Shown here: one piece after another, positions 1 to 6,594 of the stretch
Numbering within the stretch: the first letter of the stretch is position 1
Layout of the letters: every line of letters begins with the position of its first letter
Assembly (NCBI GenBank): GCA_947628575.1
Contig: CANRAK010000032.1
Location: 1-14,386, forward strand
Length of the DNA stretch: 14,386 nt
Source: an uncultured Clostridia bacterium
GTDB lineage: Bacteria; Bacillota; Clostridia; TANB77; CAG-465
Direction: 5' to 3'
Translations under genes and position numbers: made by a program
The notes under the pieces: generated by a model
Told to the model about the DNA's origin: nothing
Databases searched by the model: none
What the model saw: the letters and a program-made list of their open reading frames with translations, nothing else

Positions 1-77
1 AATGAAGATTGTATATGTGCAGCACCAGTTGATACATTCTTTTTAACTTTTTTCTTTGAAACTACTTTTTTAGCCAT
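1..77 (-). CDS. rpsK: 30S ribosomal protein S11, N-terminal part (cut by window edge)
   Basis: Only the first 25 codons lie in the window; the gene continues past position 1. The translation begins MAKKVVSKKKVKKNVSTGAA and continues HIQSSF, matching the basic N-terminus and the conserved AHIQS(T/S)F start of the S11 fold. S11 is a small-subunit platform protein that contacts 16S rRNA near the mRNA exit. The ATG (75-77) lies 5 nt after the rpsM stop. Its ribosome binding site (AAGGAG, complement of 88-93) sits inside the end of rpsM, which suggests translational coupling. The order rpsM-rpsK is standard for bacterial ribosomal operons. Confidence 0.93.
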   Translation of the reverse strand, partial: MAKKVVSKKKVKKNVSTGAAHIQSS

Positions 78-82
78 TTCTA

Positions 83-454
83 CTATACTCCTTTCTTACC
101 TGCGATTGCAATTGCTTTACCTTTTCTTGTTCTAGCATTTGTTTTAGTTCTTTGTCCACGAACAGGTAATCTTCTTTTATGTCTTTGACCTCTGTAGCAG
201 TTAATTTCCATTAATCTTTTAATGTTTAATGCTACTTCTTTACGTAGGTCTCCTTCTACAACATAATCTCTGTCAATTATTTCTCTGATTTTTGCTTCAT
301 CTTCTTCTGTGAAGTCTTTTACTCTTTTTGTTGTTTCTATACCAGCTTCTGCTAGTATTTTTCTAGATGCAGAACGACCAATTCCATAAATAGATGTTAG
401 TCCTATTTCTGCTACTTTGTTTTTTGGTAAATCTACTCCAGCTATACGTGCCAT
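83..454 (-). CDS. rpsM: 30S ribosomal protein S13
   Basis: A 123-residue protein of normal length for S13, a small-subunit head protein that contacts 16S rRNA, S19 and the 50S subunit. The conserved N-terminus MARIAGVDLP is present, as are the YGIGRSASRKIL helix-turn segment (about residues 23-34) and the signature LPVRGQRTKTNARTRKGK (about 96-113) that binds rRNA and P-site tRNA. The C-terminal tail (AIAIAGKKGV) is less arginine-rich than usual. The start is supported by a GGAGGT site (complement of 462-467) 7 nt upstream. It follows rpmJ by 17 nt and precedes rpsK by 5 nt, so the three are one operon. Confidence 0.98.
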   Translation of the reverse strand: MARIAGVDLPKNKVAEIGLTSIYGIGRSASRKILAEAGIETTKRVKDFTEEDEAKIREIIDRDYVVEGDLRKEVALNIKRLMEINCYRGQRHKRRLPVRGQRTKTNARTRKGKAIAIAGKKGV

Positions 455-471
455 TTACTATACCTCCCAAA

Positions 472-585
472 TTAACCTTGTCTTTGTTTGTGTTTTGGAT
501 TTTCACAGATTACACGAACAACTCCATGTCTTCTGATAACCTTACACTTCTCACAAATTTTTTTTACAGATGGTCTTACTTTCAT
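472..585 (-). CDS. rpmJ: 50S ribosomal protein L36 (zinc-binding form)
   Basis: A 37-residue small gene translated directly from the sequence: it starts MKVRPSVKKICEKCKVIRRH and ends with NPKHKQRQG. This is the universal L36 pattern. Zinc ligands Cys11, Cys14, Cys27 and His32 are all present, so this is the 'C+' zinc ribbon form rather than the zinc-free paralogue made under zinc limitation. L36 binds 23S rRNA in the large subunit. A strong AAGGAGGATT site precedes the ATG (583-585). It lies between infA and rpsM, as in most Firmicutes, but the gap to infA is unusually long (154 nt) and contains an inverted-repeat element. Confidence 0.98.
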   Translation of the reverse strand: MKVRPSVKKICEKCKVIRRHGVVRVICENPKHKQRQG

Positions 586-605
586 TTTAAAATCCTCCTT
601 AAAAG

Positions 606-627
606 TTTTGTTAATTAATTAACAAAA
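606..627. repeat. 22-nt perfect palindrome in the rpmJ leader
   Basis: The sequence TTTTGTTAATT followed by AATTAACAAAA is a perfect palindrome, ending about 20 nt upstream of the rpmJ start codon. It has no GC-rich stem, so it is a weak hairpin as RNA. It could be a protein-binding site or just AT-rich chance. The TTAATTAATT core recurs in part just 3' of infA (about 722-733). Confidence 0.5.
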
Positions 628-646
628 GTAAGTATAAAATTATATA

Positions 647-717
647 ATAAATAGTTTCCTTAAAATAAAAGAATTGAGGCTCAATTCTTTTACAGCCGCT
701 TCAAAGATACTATTTAT
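647..717 (-). promoter_or_regulatory. nested inverted-repeat element between infA and rpmJ (candidate cis-regulatory RNA)
   Basis: An inner hairpin pairs 667-678 (AAAAGAATTGAG) with 680-691 (CTCAATTCTTTT). As minus-strand RNA it is followed by ATTTTAAGG, like a weak intrinsic terminator. An outer 9-bp inverted repeat pairs 709-717 with 647-655 (ATAAATAGT and ACTATTTAT in RNA sense). A short GC-richer stretch (complement of 694-700) lies between the outer and inner stems. It sits inside an operon where genes usually nearly abut. This could attenuate rpmJ-rpsM-rpsK relative to infA, or bind a ribosomal protein as an autoregulatory site. The structure is seen; the function is inferred. Confidence 0.5.
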
Positions 718-739
718 AACAAATTAATTAATAATAGGT

Positions 740-961
740 TTATTTACTTTTTCTCCAAGTAATTCTGCCTTTATTTAAATCATATGTTGAAAGTTCTATT
801 CTAACTTCATCACCAGGTAAAATTTTGATATAATGCATTCTTAATTTTCCTGATATATGTGCTAAAACTTCGTGTCCATTTTGTAGTCTTACTTTAAATG
901 TTGCATTTGGTAATGCATCTACAACTGTTCCTTCAACTTCAATAACATCATCTTTTGGCAT
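740..961 (-). CDS. infA: translation initiation factor IF-1
   Basis: A 73-residue protein, one residue longer than typical IF-1. It is nearly all one OB-fold (S1-like) domain that binds the 30S A site during initiation. The diagnostic motifs VIEVEGTVVDALPNATFKV (about 6-24), GHEVLAHISGK (about 29-39), LPGDEV (about 48-53) and the C-terminal RGRIT-like GRITWR are all seen. The start ATG (959-961) has an AGGGAGGT-type site just upstream. It is the first gene after a perfect consensus promoter, so it heads the infA-rpmJ-rpsM-rpsK unit. The leader contains a small GCCC/GGGC hairpin (990-1002). Confidence 0.98.
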   Translation of the reverse strand: MPKDDVIEVEGTVVDALPNATFKVRLQNGHEVLAHISGKLRMHYIKILPGDEVRIELSTYDLNKGRITWRKSK

Positions 962-1018
962 TTTTTTACCTCCCTATTATCGTCGTTTCGCCCTTTTGGG
1001 GCAAAATATAACACATAT

Positions 1019-1047
1019 ATTATAACTTAATTTATAACTATTGTCAA
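1019..1047 (-). promoter_or_regulatory. consensus sigma-A promoter for infA operon
   Basis: On the minus strand TTGACA (complement of 1042-1047), then exactly 17 nt, then TATAAT (complement of 1019-1024). Both hexamers are perfect matches. The predicted transcript start is near 1012, about 50 nt before infA. It lies just after the map terminator, so infA is expressed separately from adk-map. Confidence 0.9.
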
Positions 1048-1110
1048 CTATTTTCTTGATTTTTTTGAATATTACTATGTTTAAGAAAATTAAAAACGTA
1101 AAATTTACTA

Positions 1111-1140
1111 AAAAAATTCCACTTTTATTTTTAGTGGAAT
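1111..1140 (-). terminator. intrinsic terminator after map
   Basis: ATTCCACT (1116-1123) pairs with AGTGGAAT (1133-1140), an 8-bp stem with a 9-nt loop. On the minus strand it is followed by a T run (complement of 1111-1116). It lies 9 nt beyond the map stop codon. Confidence 0.9.
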
Positions 1141-1149
1141 CTTTTTTTG

Positions 1150-1917
1150 TTATTTTGTTAATATTTCAGGTCCCTTATCTGTTATTAATACAGTGTTTTC
1201 ATAGTGAGCTGCTAAACTTCCGTCTTCTGTAATTATAGTCCAACCATCATCAAGTTCTAATATATCTGGTTTTCCTTGTATTACCATAGGTTCAATTGCA
1301 AGTGTCATTCCAGCTTCAATTCTTGGTCCTCTTCCAGCTTTTCCATAATTTGGTATACCAGGATCTTCATGCATTTGTTTTCCTATACCATGTCCTTGAA
1401 ATTCTCTTACAACACTATATCCCTTTGATTCTACAAACTGACCTATTGCATGAGAAATATCTCCAATTCTATTTCCAACTTTAGCATATTTTAATCCTTC
1501 ATAAAAAGCTTGCTTTGTAACTTCTACAAGTCTTGTCGCCTCTTTAGATGCTTTTCCAACAATAAATGTTCTTGCAGCATCTCCATTAAAGCCATTTTTT
1601 AAAGCCACAGTATCAACACTTACAACGTCTCCTTCTTGTATTATTCTATGTTTAGACGGTACGCCATGTATAACTTCATCATTTATTGATACACAAATAG
1701 AGGCAGGAAATGGTGGTACACCTTTTATACCAATATCATAACCTTTCTCTGCTGGTATTGCTCCTAGACTTCTCATTTTATCTTCAGCTATTTTGTCTAA
1801 CTCAAATGTTGTCATACCAGGTTTTATTTTTTTCTCTATTTCATCATAAACTAACGCTACTATATGACATACTTCTCTCATTAATTCTATTTCTTTTTTA
1901 TTTTTTATAGTTATCAT
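1150..1917 (-). CDS. map: type I methionine aminopeptidase
   Basis: A 255-residue cytosolic metalloprotease that removes the initiator methionine from nascent proteins. It is a pita-bread-fold M24A enzyme of normal bacterial length. All five metal ligands are seen: Asp102 (in VSVDTVAL), Asp113 (in NGDAARTF), His176 (in GHGIG), Glu209 (in LAIEPM) and Glu240 (in HYENTV). The substrate-contacting His84 (EVIHGVP) and His183 are also present. There is no N-terminal SEC zinc-binding extension. The region before PASICVSIND reads GIKGVPPF, slightly longer than usual. It follows adk by 14 nt with a weak AGTGAG site, consistent with co-transcription, and ends at a terminator. Confidence 0.97.
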   Translation of the reverse strand: MITIKNKKEIELMREVCHIVALVYDEIEKKIKPGMTTFELDKIAEDKMRSLGAIPAEKGYDIGIKGVPPFPASICVSINDEVIHGVPSKHRIIQEGDVVSVDTVALKNGFNGDAARTFIVGKASKEATRLVEVTKQAFYEGLKYAKVGNRIGDISHAIGQFVESKGYSVVREFQGHGIGKQMHEDPGIPNYGKAGRGPRIEAGMTLAIEPMVIQGKPDILELDDGWTIITEDGSLAAHYENTVLITDKGPEILTK

Positions 1918-1931
1918 AACATTCTCACTTT

Positions 1932-2552
1932 CTATTTTATTTTTGCATCTTCAACTACACTATCAGGATTTGTAGATGCATCTACTGTAAGTAATAATCC
2001 TTTTTTTCTATAGAAATCTAATATACTTTTTGCATTTTCTTTATATGTTTCTATTCTCTTTTTTAGAGTCTCTTCTGTATCATCTGTTCTCACATATAAG
2101 TGGCCACCGCACTTATCACAAACATCACTTACTTTAGGTGGAAAATCTATACCATATACTGTTCCACAGTATTCGCATTTTTTTCTTCCTAATATTCTTT
2201 TAAATGCTAACTCATCAGGTACAACAAGTTCCATAACCTTTGTTATTTTTCTGTTTAATTTATTTAATAATTCATCTAAAAGCTCTGCTTGTCTATATGT
2301 TCTTGGATATCCGTCAAGAACAAAACCATTATTACAATCTGGCTCTTTTATTCTTTTCTCTAATAAATTAGTTATAATATCATCAGATATTAATTCTCCT
2401 CTTTGTAGCTTTTCTCTTATCTCTTTATTATTTAGTGCTACTTCTCTTAGCATATCACCTGTTGCTATATGTGGTATGCCTAGCTCCTTTGCTAAAATAG
2501 TGGCTCTTGTTCCTTTACCAGTAGCTGGTCCTCCAGTTAAAACATAAATCAT
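1932..2552 (-). CDS. adk: adenylate kinase, zinc-LID type
   Basis: Catalyses ATP + AMP to 2 ADP in the cytosol. The ORF is open five codons further upstream (to 2567). The start at 2552 is chosen because GGGGAG (complement of 2560-2565) lies 7 nt before it and because the family begins at this residue. That gives 206 aa. P-loop GGPATGKGT (7-15), TGDMLR (31-36), DGYPRT (80-85), Arg123 and the catalytic RTDD (155-158) are all present. The LID carries Cys126, Cys129, Cys145 and Cys148, a structural zinc site common in Gram-positives. The P-loop differs from the usual GPPGAGKGT. secY, the usual upstream neighbour, is replaced here by a threonylcarbamoyl-AMP synthase gene. Confidence 0.96.
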   Translation of the reverse strand: MIYVLTGGPATGKGTRATILAKELGIPHIATGDMLREVALNNKEIREKLQRGELISDDIITNLLEKRIKEPDCNNGFVLDGYPRTYRQAELLDELLNKLNRKITKVMELVVPDELAFKRILGRKKCEYCGTVYGIDFPPKVSDVCDKCGGHLYVRTDDTEETLKKRIETYKENAKSILDFYRKKGLLLTVDASTNPDSVVEDAKIK

Positions 2553-2614
2553 ATACTCACTCCCCATTACAACATATATATTATTGCATAAATCTATTTA
2601 AAAGTAAAGTTTTT

Positions 2615-3664
2615 TTACAATATATTGTACTCACACGCCCTAATTAATCTGTTCATTATTGCAGTACCAATTTTTTCTTTTTTTACGCCTTCAATTATGC
2701 AAATATCTATATTTAATTTATCTATTTTTCTTAAATACGAAAATATATTCCTTGACATTTCCAAATTATTATTAACACTTGATATAGTTATGCACTTAAT
2801 ACCCATATTTTTATAGTATTCTTCATGCTCACTAAAACATATTATCCCTATTTTTTTGTTAGAGTTATTATCTATATACTCTCTTACTTTATCTTGCATT
2901 ATACTACTATCTTCATTATATTCTAATAATATAGTTTTAGTTTTTGGAGCATAATGTCTATGCTTCATACCTGGTGACTCTACTTTTTCGCCATCTTTTA
3001 CATCCTCAAATATATGCTTATCTAATCTAACTTTAAGTCCGATTTCTTCAATATCTTCTTTAGATATTTTACCAGGTCTTAAAATATTAACTACATTTTC
3101 TTCATCTACCTTTACAACAGTAGACTCTATCCCTATATCTGTATTTCCACCATTTACAAATACTTCTACTTTTTCTTTTAATTCTTCATATATATCTTCT
3201 AGCTTAGTTCCACTTGGTCTTCCTGATACGTTTGCACTAGGAGCTGCAATTGGCGTACCTGCTTTCTTTATAATTTCTAATGCAATATTATTATCTGGCA
3301 TTCTTATTCCAACAGTACTAAGTCCAGCTGTAACATTATCTGGAAGTATACCATTACTTTTTAATATAACAGTAAGTGGACCTGGCCAAAACATTTCCAT
3401 CAGCTTCTTTTCCGTATCATTTATACTACTTGTATATTCTTTTACCATTTTTATGCTATCCACATGTACAATTAATGGATTATCTTGTGGTCTTCCTTTA
3501 GCTTCAAATATTTTAGCAACAGCCTCTTTATTTGTAGCATCTGCACCTATACCATAAACTGTTTCTGTAGGAAAAACTACAAGTCCTCCTTCTTTTATTA
3601 CTTTAGATATATTCTTTAATTCATCATTTTTTATGTTTTCTCTAAAATCACAAATTATACTCAT
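2615..3664 (-). CDS. ywlC: threonylcarbamoyl-AMP synthase (Sua5/YwlC, two-domain)
   Basis: A 349-residue protein that makes threonylcarbamoyl-AMP from threonine, bicarbonate and ATP, the first step of the tRNA modification t6A at position 37. The YrdC domain (about 1-205) has the motifs FPTETVYGIG (31-40), KGRPQDNPL (56-64), WPGPLT (93-98), APSANVSGRPSGT (141-153), IESTVV (179-184) and LRPG (195-198). The linker SPGMKHRHYAP (230-240), which closes over the active site, leads into a divergent Sua5 C-terminal domain. The length fits the long Sua5 form rather than short TsaC. A GGGAG site lies just upstream of the ATG. The gap to adk is 62 nt with no terminator seen, so ywlC-adk-map is probably one transcript. 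Confidence 0.95.
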   Translation of the reverse strand: MSIICDFRENIKNDELKNISKVIKEGGLVVFPTETVYGIGADATNKEAVAKIFEAKGRPQDNPLIVHVDSIKMVKEYTSSINDTEKKLMEMFWPGPLTVILKSNGILPDNVTAGLSTVGIRMPDNNIALEIIKKAGTPIAAPSANVSGRPSGTKLEDIYEELKEKVEVFVNGGNTDIGIESTVVKVDEENVVNILRPGKISKEDIEEIGLKVRLDKHIFEDVKDGEKVESPGMKHRHYAPKTKTILLEYNEDSSIMQDKVREYIDNNSNKKIGIICFSEHEEYYKNMGIKCITISSVNNNLEMSRNIFSYLRKIDKLNIDICIIEGVKKEKIGTAIMNRLIRACEYNIL

Positions 3665-3684
3665 ATCGTATTTCTCCCATAAAA

Positions 3685-3693
3685 ATTATACCA
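3685..3693 (-). promoter_or_regulatory. possible extended -10 promoter for ywlC
   Basis: On the minus strand TGGTATAAT, a perfect -10 hexamer with the TGn extension, about 20 nt before the ywlC start. A TTGACT lies only 7 nt upstream, too close to be its -35. The position between an upstream terminator and the gene supports promoter function. Confidence 0.45.
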
Positions 3694-3699
3694 TAAAAG

Positions 3700-3734
3700 T
3701 CAAATAAACCTAGAAAGCTTATCTACTTTCTAGG
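3700..3734 (-). terminator. terminator after the small sorting-signal gene (may act both ways)
   Basis: CCTAGAAAG (3709-3717) pairs with CTTTCTAGG (3726-3734), 9 bp with an 8-nt loop. The minus-strand tail is TTTATTTG, moderately U-rich. On the plus strand T6 follows directly (3735-3740), but no plus-strand gene is present. Confidence 0.7.
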
Positions 3735-3763
3735 TTTTTTGTAATAAAACATTTTAAAACATT

Positions 3764-3958
3764 TTATTGTTTTATTTCATCATCGTCATCATCAACAAAA
3801 TCATCTGACTTAAATTCTTTTAAATCATTATTTTTGTTTTCTCTTAAAATACAAAATATCACGTATAATACTATAAATACAAAGGCTATTCCGAGTACTA
3901 TAAGACCATCTGTACTAAAGAATCCACCTGTTATAGGCATTTTTAAGTTACCTTTCAT
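3764..3958 (-). CDS. small membrane protein resembling a stand-alone cell-wall sorting signal
   Basis: A 64-residue protein with no signal peptide before its single helix. MPITGGFF (7-14) is followed by a hydrophobic segment (about 19-38), RENK, and a very acidic tail (52-61, DDFVDDDDDE). The first part lines up with the C-terminal signal of the large adhesin in this window (LPKTGGFLSDD plus helix), so it looks like an LPXTG-type signal without its protein. An AGAGGT site 7 nt upstream supports translation from 3958; Met7 is a second possible start. The predicted topology is N-out, C-in. Two TATAAT hexamers lie upstream (complement of 3985-3990 and 3994-3999) without good -35 boxes. It may be a mini-substrate for sortase or the surviving end of a decayed surface protein. 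The function is unknown. Confidence 0.65.
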   Translation of the reverse strand: MKGNLKMPITGGFFSTDGLIVLGIAFVFIVLYVIFCILRENKNNDLKEFKSDDFVDDDDDEIKQ

Positions 3959-5019
3959 TTGTAATACCTCTTTTCGTGACTAATATTATATGCATTATAT
4001 AATCTTCAAGTATCTAATTTAATATTGATATCTACTAACTAGTAAAAATTATAATTTGGTTAAGACATACTATATTAATATATCTTGAAATTTCTAAATA
4101 TTTTTTAATATACCACTCTTATATATAATATTCATAATGCCATAATAACAATACATTATAACACTTTATATAAAATAACTATTTTAGAAACTAAGTTTAA
4201 TTTCTATATAATAGTATTTCTTATATGATTGTATATATAACATACAATACTTCAAATAATTACATATTAAAAATATATAATTATAAATAATAAAAAATTA
4301 ACAAACTAATTTTCAAGATTATTATATAAACTACAAATATTTAAATTAATGAGCTCTCACTAATAGAAATTCAATTCTATTTTAACTATAATAATTATCT
4401 CTTTTTTAAACTTTATAATTTATTAATCTCTACTTATAATATCAACCTCTTTTCCTCTACGAATATTAATACTTATAATATTTAAATATATAATTCTATA
4501 TTTTTTATATATTATTTACAAATAATTTCCGTTCATAAAAATTCCTTTTTTCATCTTCATATAAAAATTATATATTGTCAAAGTTACATTATACTTTTAT
4601 ATTAATTATTTAAATATTGCACCTCAAATCTTTTCCCACACCTTCCAATCCATTTCATACTGATGTGGAGCTACTAGCACTTTATAGTGTTGGGGGAACT
4701 ATGTTTAGTGTATAGCCAATTCTATATTACAATTATCTAAAATAACTAGTAAATTATATAACTAACTATCTTTTACAAATAATTATATTTCACTTTATAT
4801 ATAATCTCACATTTATTGATTTGTTACTATTATTTTATAGCTGAATTTTAGCATATTATTTTTTTGCATTCAAGATTTCTTTTTTGGTATTATGTAATGT
4901 GTTTTAAAGTATATCATTTACTTTATTGCATTGTTACACATTTGTATAATTTATGTAATATATATCATAGATTATTTATACATTTTGCCTAAAAGGACTG
5001 ATTTTTCAACATTTTTAGC
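3959..5019. other. AT-rich gene desert with one GC-richer island
   Basis: About 1.06 kb with no credible gene: stops are dense in all frames and no good ribosome binding site sits before a sustained ORF. Most of it is extreme A+T. The exception is about 4619-4717, where G+C rises visibly and inverted repeats occur: CCACA (4636-4640) with TGTGG (4664-4668), and AGCACT with AGTGTT around a TTAT loop (4676-4691). Small AT hairpins also lie at 4228-4248 and about 4363-4382. The island could be a structured RNA or the eroded end of a mobile element or gene. No assignment is possible by eye. Confidence 0.6.
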
Positions 5020-5046
5020 AAAAAAAAAGCATCTTTTAAGATACTT
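5020..5046 (-). terminator. intrinsic terminator after the 465-residue adhesin paralogue
   Basis: As minus-strand RNA, AGTATCTT pairs with AAGATGCT (7-8 bp, one G-U), followed by nine Ts (complement of 5020-5028). It starts about 4 nt after the stop codon. Confidence 0.85.
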
Positions 5047-5049
5047 TTA

Positions 5050-6447
5050 CTATACAGTTTCTAGATGTGAATTTATTATTACTACTTTAGCTTTATAGTC
5101 TTGTTGTTTTATATTCACTTCATACTTTAAGTCACTTTTTAAAAATCCTTTTTCTGTAGAATACTGCTTAATATAATATTTTCCTACTGGCAATTTATAT
5201 ATATTTTCACTACCATAATCTGATGCATCATGGATTAGTTTGTTATTCTCGTCATATATATAATAGCCTACATCCTTTATTTCTTTTCCTTTTTCTGTTA
5301 GAAAATCTATATCAAGAGTACCATACTCAACATTATTAGAAATAAAATTCTTATGTACTTCTTTATATTTATTATCTTCTAAAATCATATATTTGTTTTT
5401 CTTATTTCCAGATGTATATATATGAGTTTCTAATCTATGATTGTCTACTTTTAAGTATACGTGTGCAAAACTTTTATCGTAATTTGTAACTTTTAAGTAG
5501 AACTCTTCTCCTGTTTTTACTTTACTTACTTCTTTTAAGTCTTTATCTAGTAACTTAACTTCTGAATTTGCAAAAAAGCTGTATGATTGAAGAACTGTTT
5601 CTGAATCTAATATATCTCCCATTAAACTTTTATAGTAGGCATCTGTTTCTACTTTAGTTTTTATTGGGCCTAATATCCAGTCATTTCCTTCTATTTTTGA
5701 TTTAGCGTTATCGTCGTTTAAATCTGTAGTGTTTTTATTAACATATATGTTTCCTCTAGACTTTTCTACTAATTCATTAGCTTTACTTACAACTCTTTCA
5801 ACCATATCTTTGTATCTGTAACTTATTGGTTTTACATCTTTTAATGAAAATTTAGAATCTTTAATTTCTTCTATATCAGAAGTTGATACCATTTGATATA
5901 GTGCAAGTTGAGTAGCCATATATGCTTCTTCTTCGTTTTTTAAGCCAAGTTTTTCATAGCTTACATTTGGATATCCATTAAGTAAAAGCGTTGTAAAATC
6001 ACTAGATTTAAAAAATAGTGTATCTTCTAGTTCTCCTTTAGGATAGTTTTTATTACCATATGATATTGAATATGCAACTTTATCGTCTAACTTTGCAGGT
6101 AGAATTTTAATTTTTTTGTCAGTATATGAATCTATCATATACACTTTTTCTTCATCATAAGATATTTTCTTTTTCTCGTTGTTATTTTTACTAATTACAT
6201 TTTTTTGCTCAGTTGTATCTTTTTTGTTTTCCTTTCCAACAAAGATGTCTTCTGATATAACAATAATTGCTGCCAAAACATTAATTAGTAACAGACACAC
6301 TAACACCTTCTTTGCTACATATTTACCTTTGCTGTTCCATTTCTTTTTTAAGCTTTCAAGATTTTCTTGTCCTTCCTGCGTAAAAATAATGTTTTTTGCC
6401 TTTTCTTTCAAGTTTTCGATATTAATCTTACCTTTTTTGGGTTTCAT
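5050..6447 (-). CDS. membrane-anchored TQXA/Cna-B-like protein with degenerate cross-link sites
   Basis: A 465-residue paralogue of the adjacent adhesin. The N-terminus is Lys-rich (1-46), then comes one helix (about 47-66) with no obvious cleavage site, so it is probably a type II membrane protein facing outward. Residues about 100-200 align with the adhesin's thioester domain: AYS(127) replaces AYC(75), while EEAYMATQ (173-180) keeps the Gln. Residues about 255-360 align with its second domain (IYTS, YMILED). The C-terminus (about 376-465) is Cna-B-like, but the expected Lys is Phe (DFL, 381-383) and the E-box Glu is Gln428. Asn459 remains. It has no LPXTG motif. It has its own consensus promoter, a TAGGAGG site and a terminator. 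It may be an accessory or decoy partner of the adhesin. The role is unknown. Confidence 0.75.
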   Translation of the reverse strand: MKPKKGKINIENLKEKAKNIIFTQEGQENLESLKKKWNSKGKYVAKKVLVCLLLINVLAAIIVISEDIFVGKENKKDTTEQKNVISKNNNEKKKISYDEEKVYMIDSYTDKKIKILPAKLDDKVAYSISYGNKNYPKGELEDTLFFKSSDFTTLLLNGYPNVSYEKLGLKNEEEAYMATQLALYQMVSTSDIEEIKDSKFSLKDVKPISYRYKDMVERVVSKANELVEKSRGNIYVNKNTTDLNDDNAKSKIEGNDWILGPIKTKVETDAYYKSLMGDILDSETVLQSYSFFANSEVKLLDKDLKEVSKVKTGEEFYLKVTNYDKSFAHVYLKVDNHRLETHIYTSGNKKNKYMILEDNKYKEVHKNFISNNVEYGTLDIDFLTEKGKEIKDVGYYIYDENNKLIHDASDYGSENIYKLPVGKYYIKQYSTEKGFLKSDLKYEVNIKQQDYKAKVVIINSHLETV

Positions 6448-6481
6448 ATTACTTTCCTCCTATATTAATATTTTCCCAAAT

Positions 6482-6510
6482 ATTATATCACAGATAAGAT
6501 TTTATGTCAA
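6482..6510 (-). promoter_or_regulatory. consensus sigma-A promoter for the 465-residue protein
   Basis: On the minus strand TTGACA (complement of 6505-6510), 17 nt, TATAAT (complement of 6482-6487). Both hexamers are perfect. The predicted start is near 6475, about 28 nt before the ATG, with a strong AGGAGG between. Confidence 0.9.
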
Positions 6511-6548
6511 ATAAAATATTAATAACTATAAATAAATATAGTAAACAC

Positions 6549-6575
6549 AAAAAAAGGGATAGCTTTTGCTATCCC
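6549..6575 (-). terminator. intrinsic terminator after the LPKTG adhesin
   Basis: GGGATAGC (6556-6563) pairs with GCTATCCC (6568-6575) around a 4-nt loop. The minus-strand tail is seven Ts (complement of 6549-6555). It separates the two adhesin-like genes into independent units. Confidence 0.95.
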
Positions 6576-6594
6576 CTAATTACCTTATTATATA

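Noticed and set aside
394..618. Plus-strand open frames opposite rpsM, infA, map, the adhesin, the exporter and hpf
   Set aside because: They are antisense shadows of strong minus-strand genes, are rich in Leu/Phe/Ser from reverse-complement codons, and lack ribosome binding sites and recognisable domains.
2553..2567. Longer adk start adding MGSEY
   Set aside because: The extension consists of the ribosome binding site itself (GGGGAG), and the family starts at the internal Met.
3690..3745. Terminator at 3709-3740 as evidence for a plus-strand gene
   Set aside because: The T run on the plus strand is good, but no plus-strand coding sequence lies upstream; it more likely ends the minus-strand small gene.
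4525..4575. Tiny minus-strand ORF starting MKMKKGIF in the AT desert
   Set aside because: It is only about 14 codons long, lies in low-complexity AT sequence, and its nearest TTGACA (complement of 4577-4582) has no -10 at the right distance.
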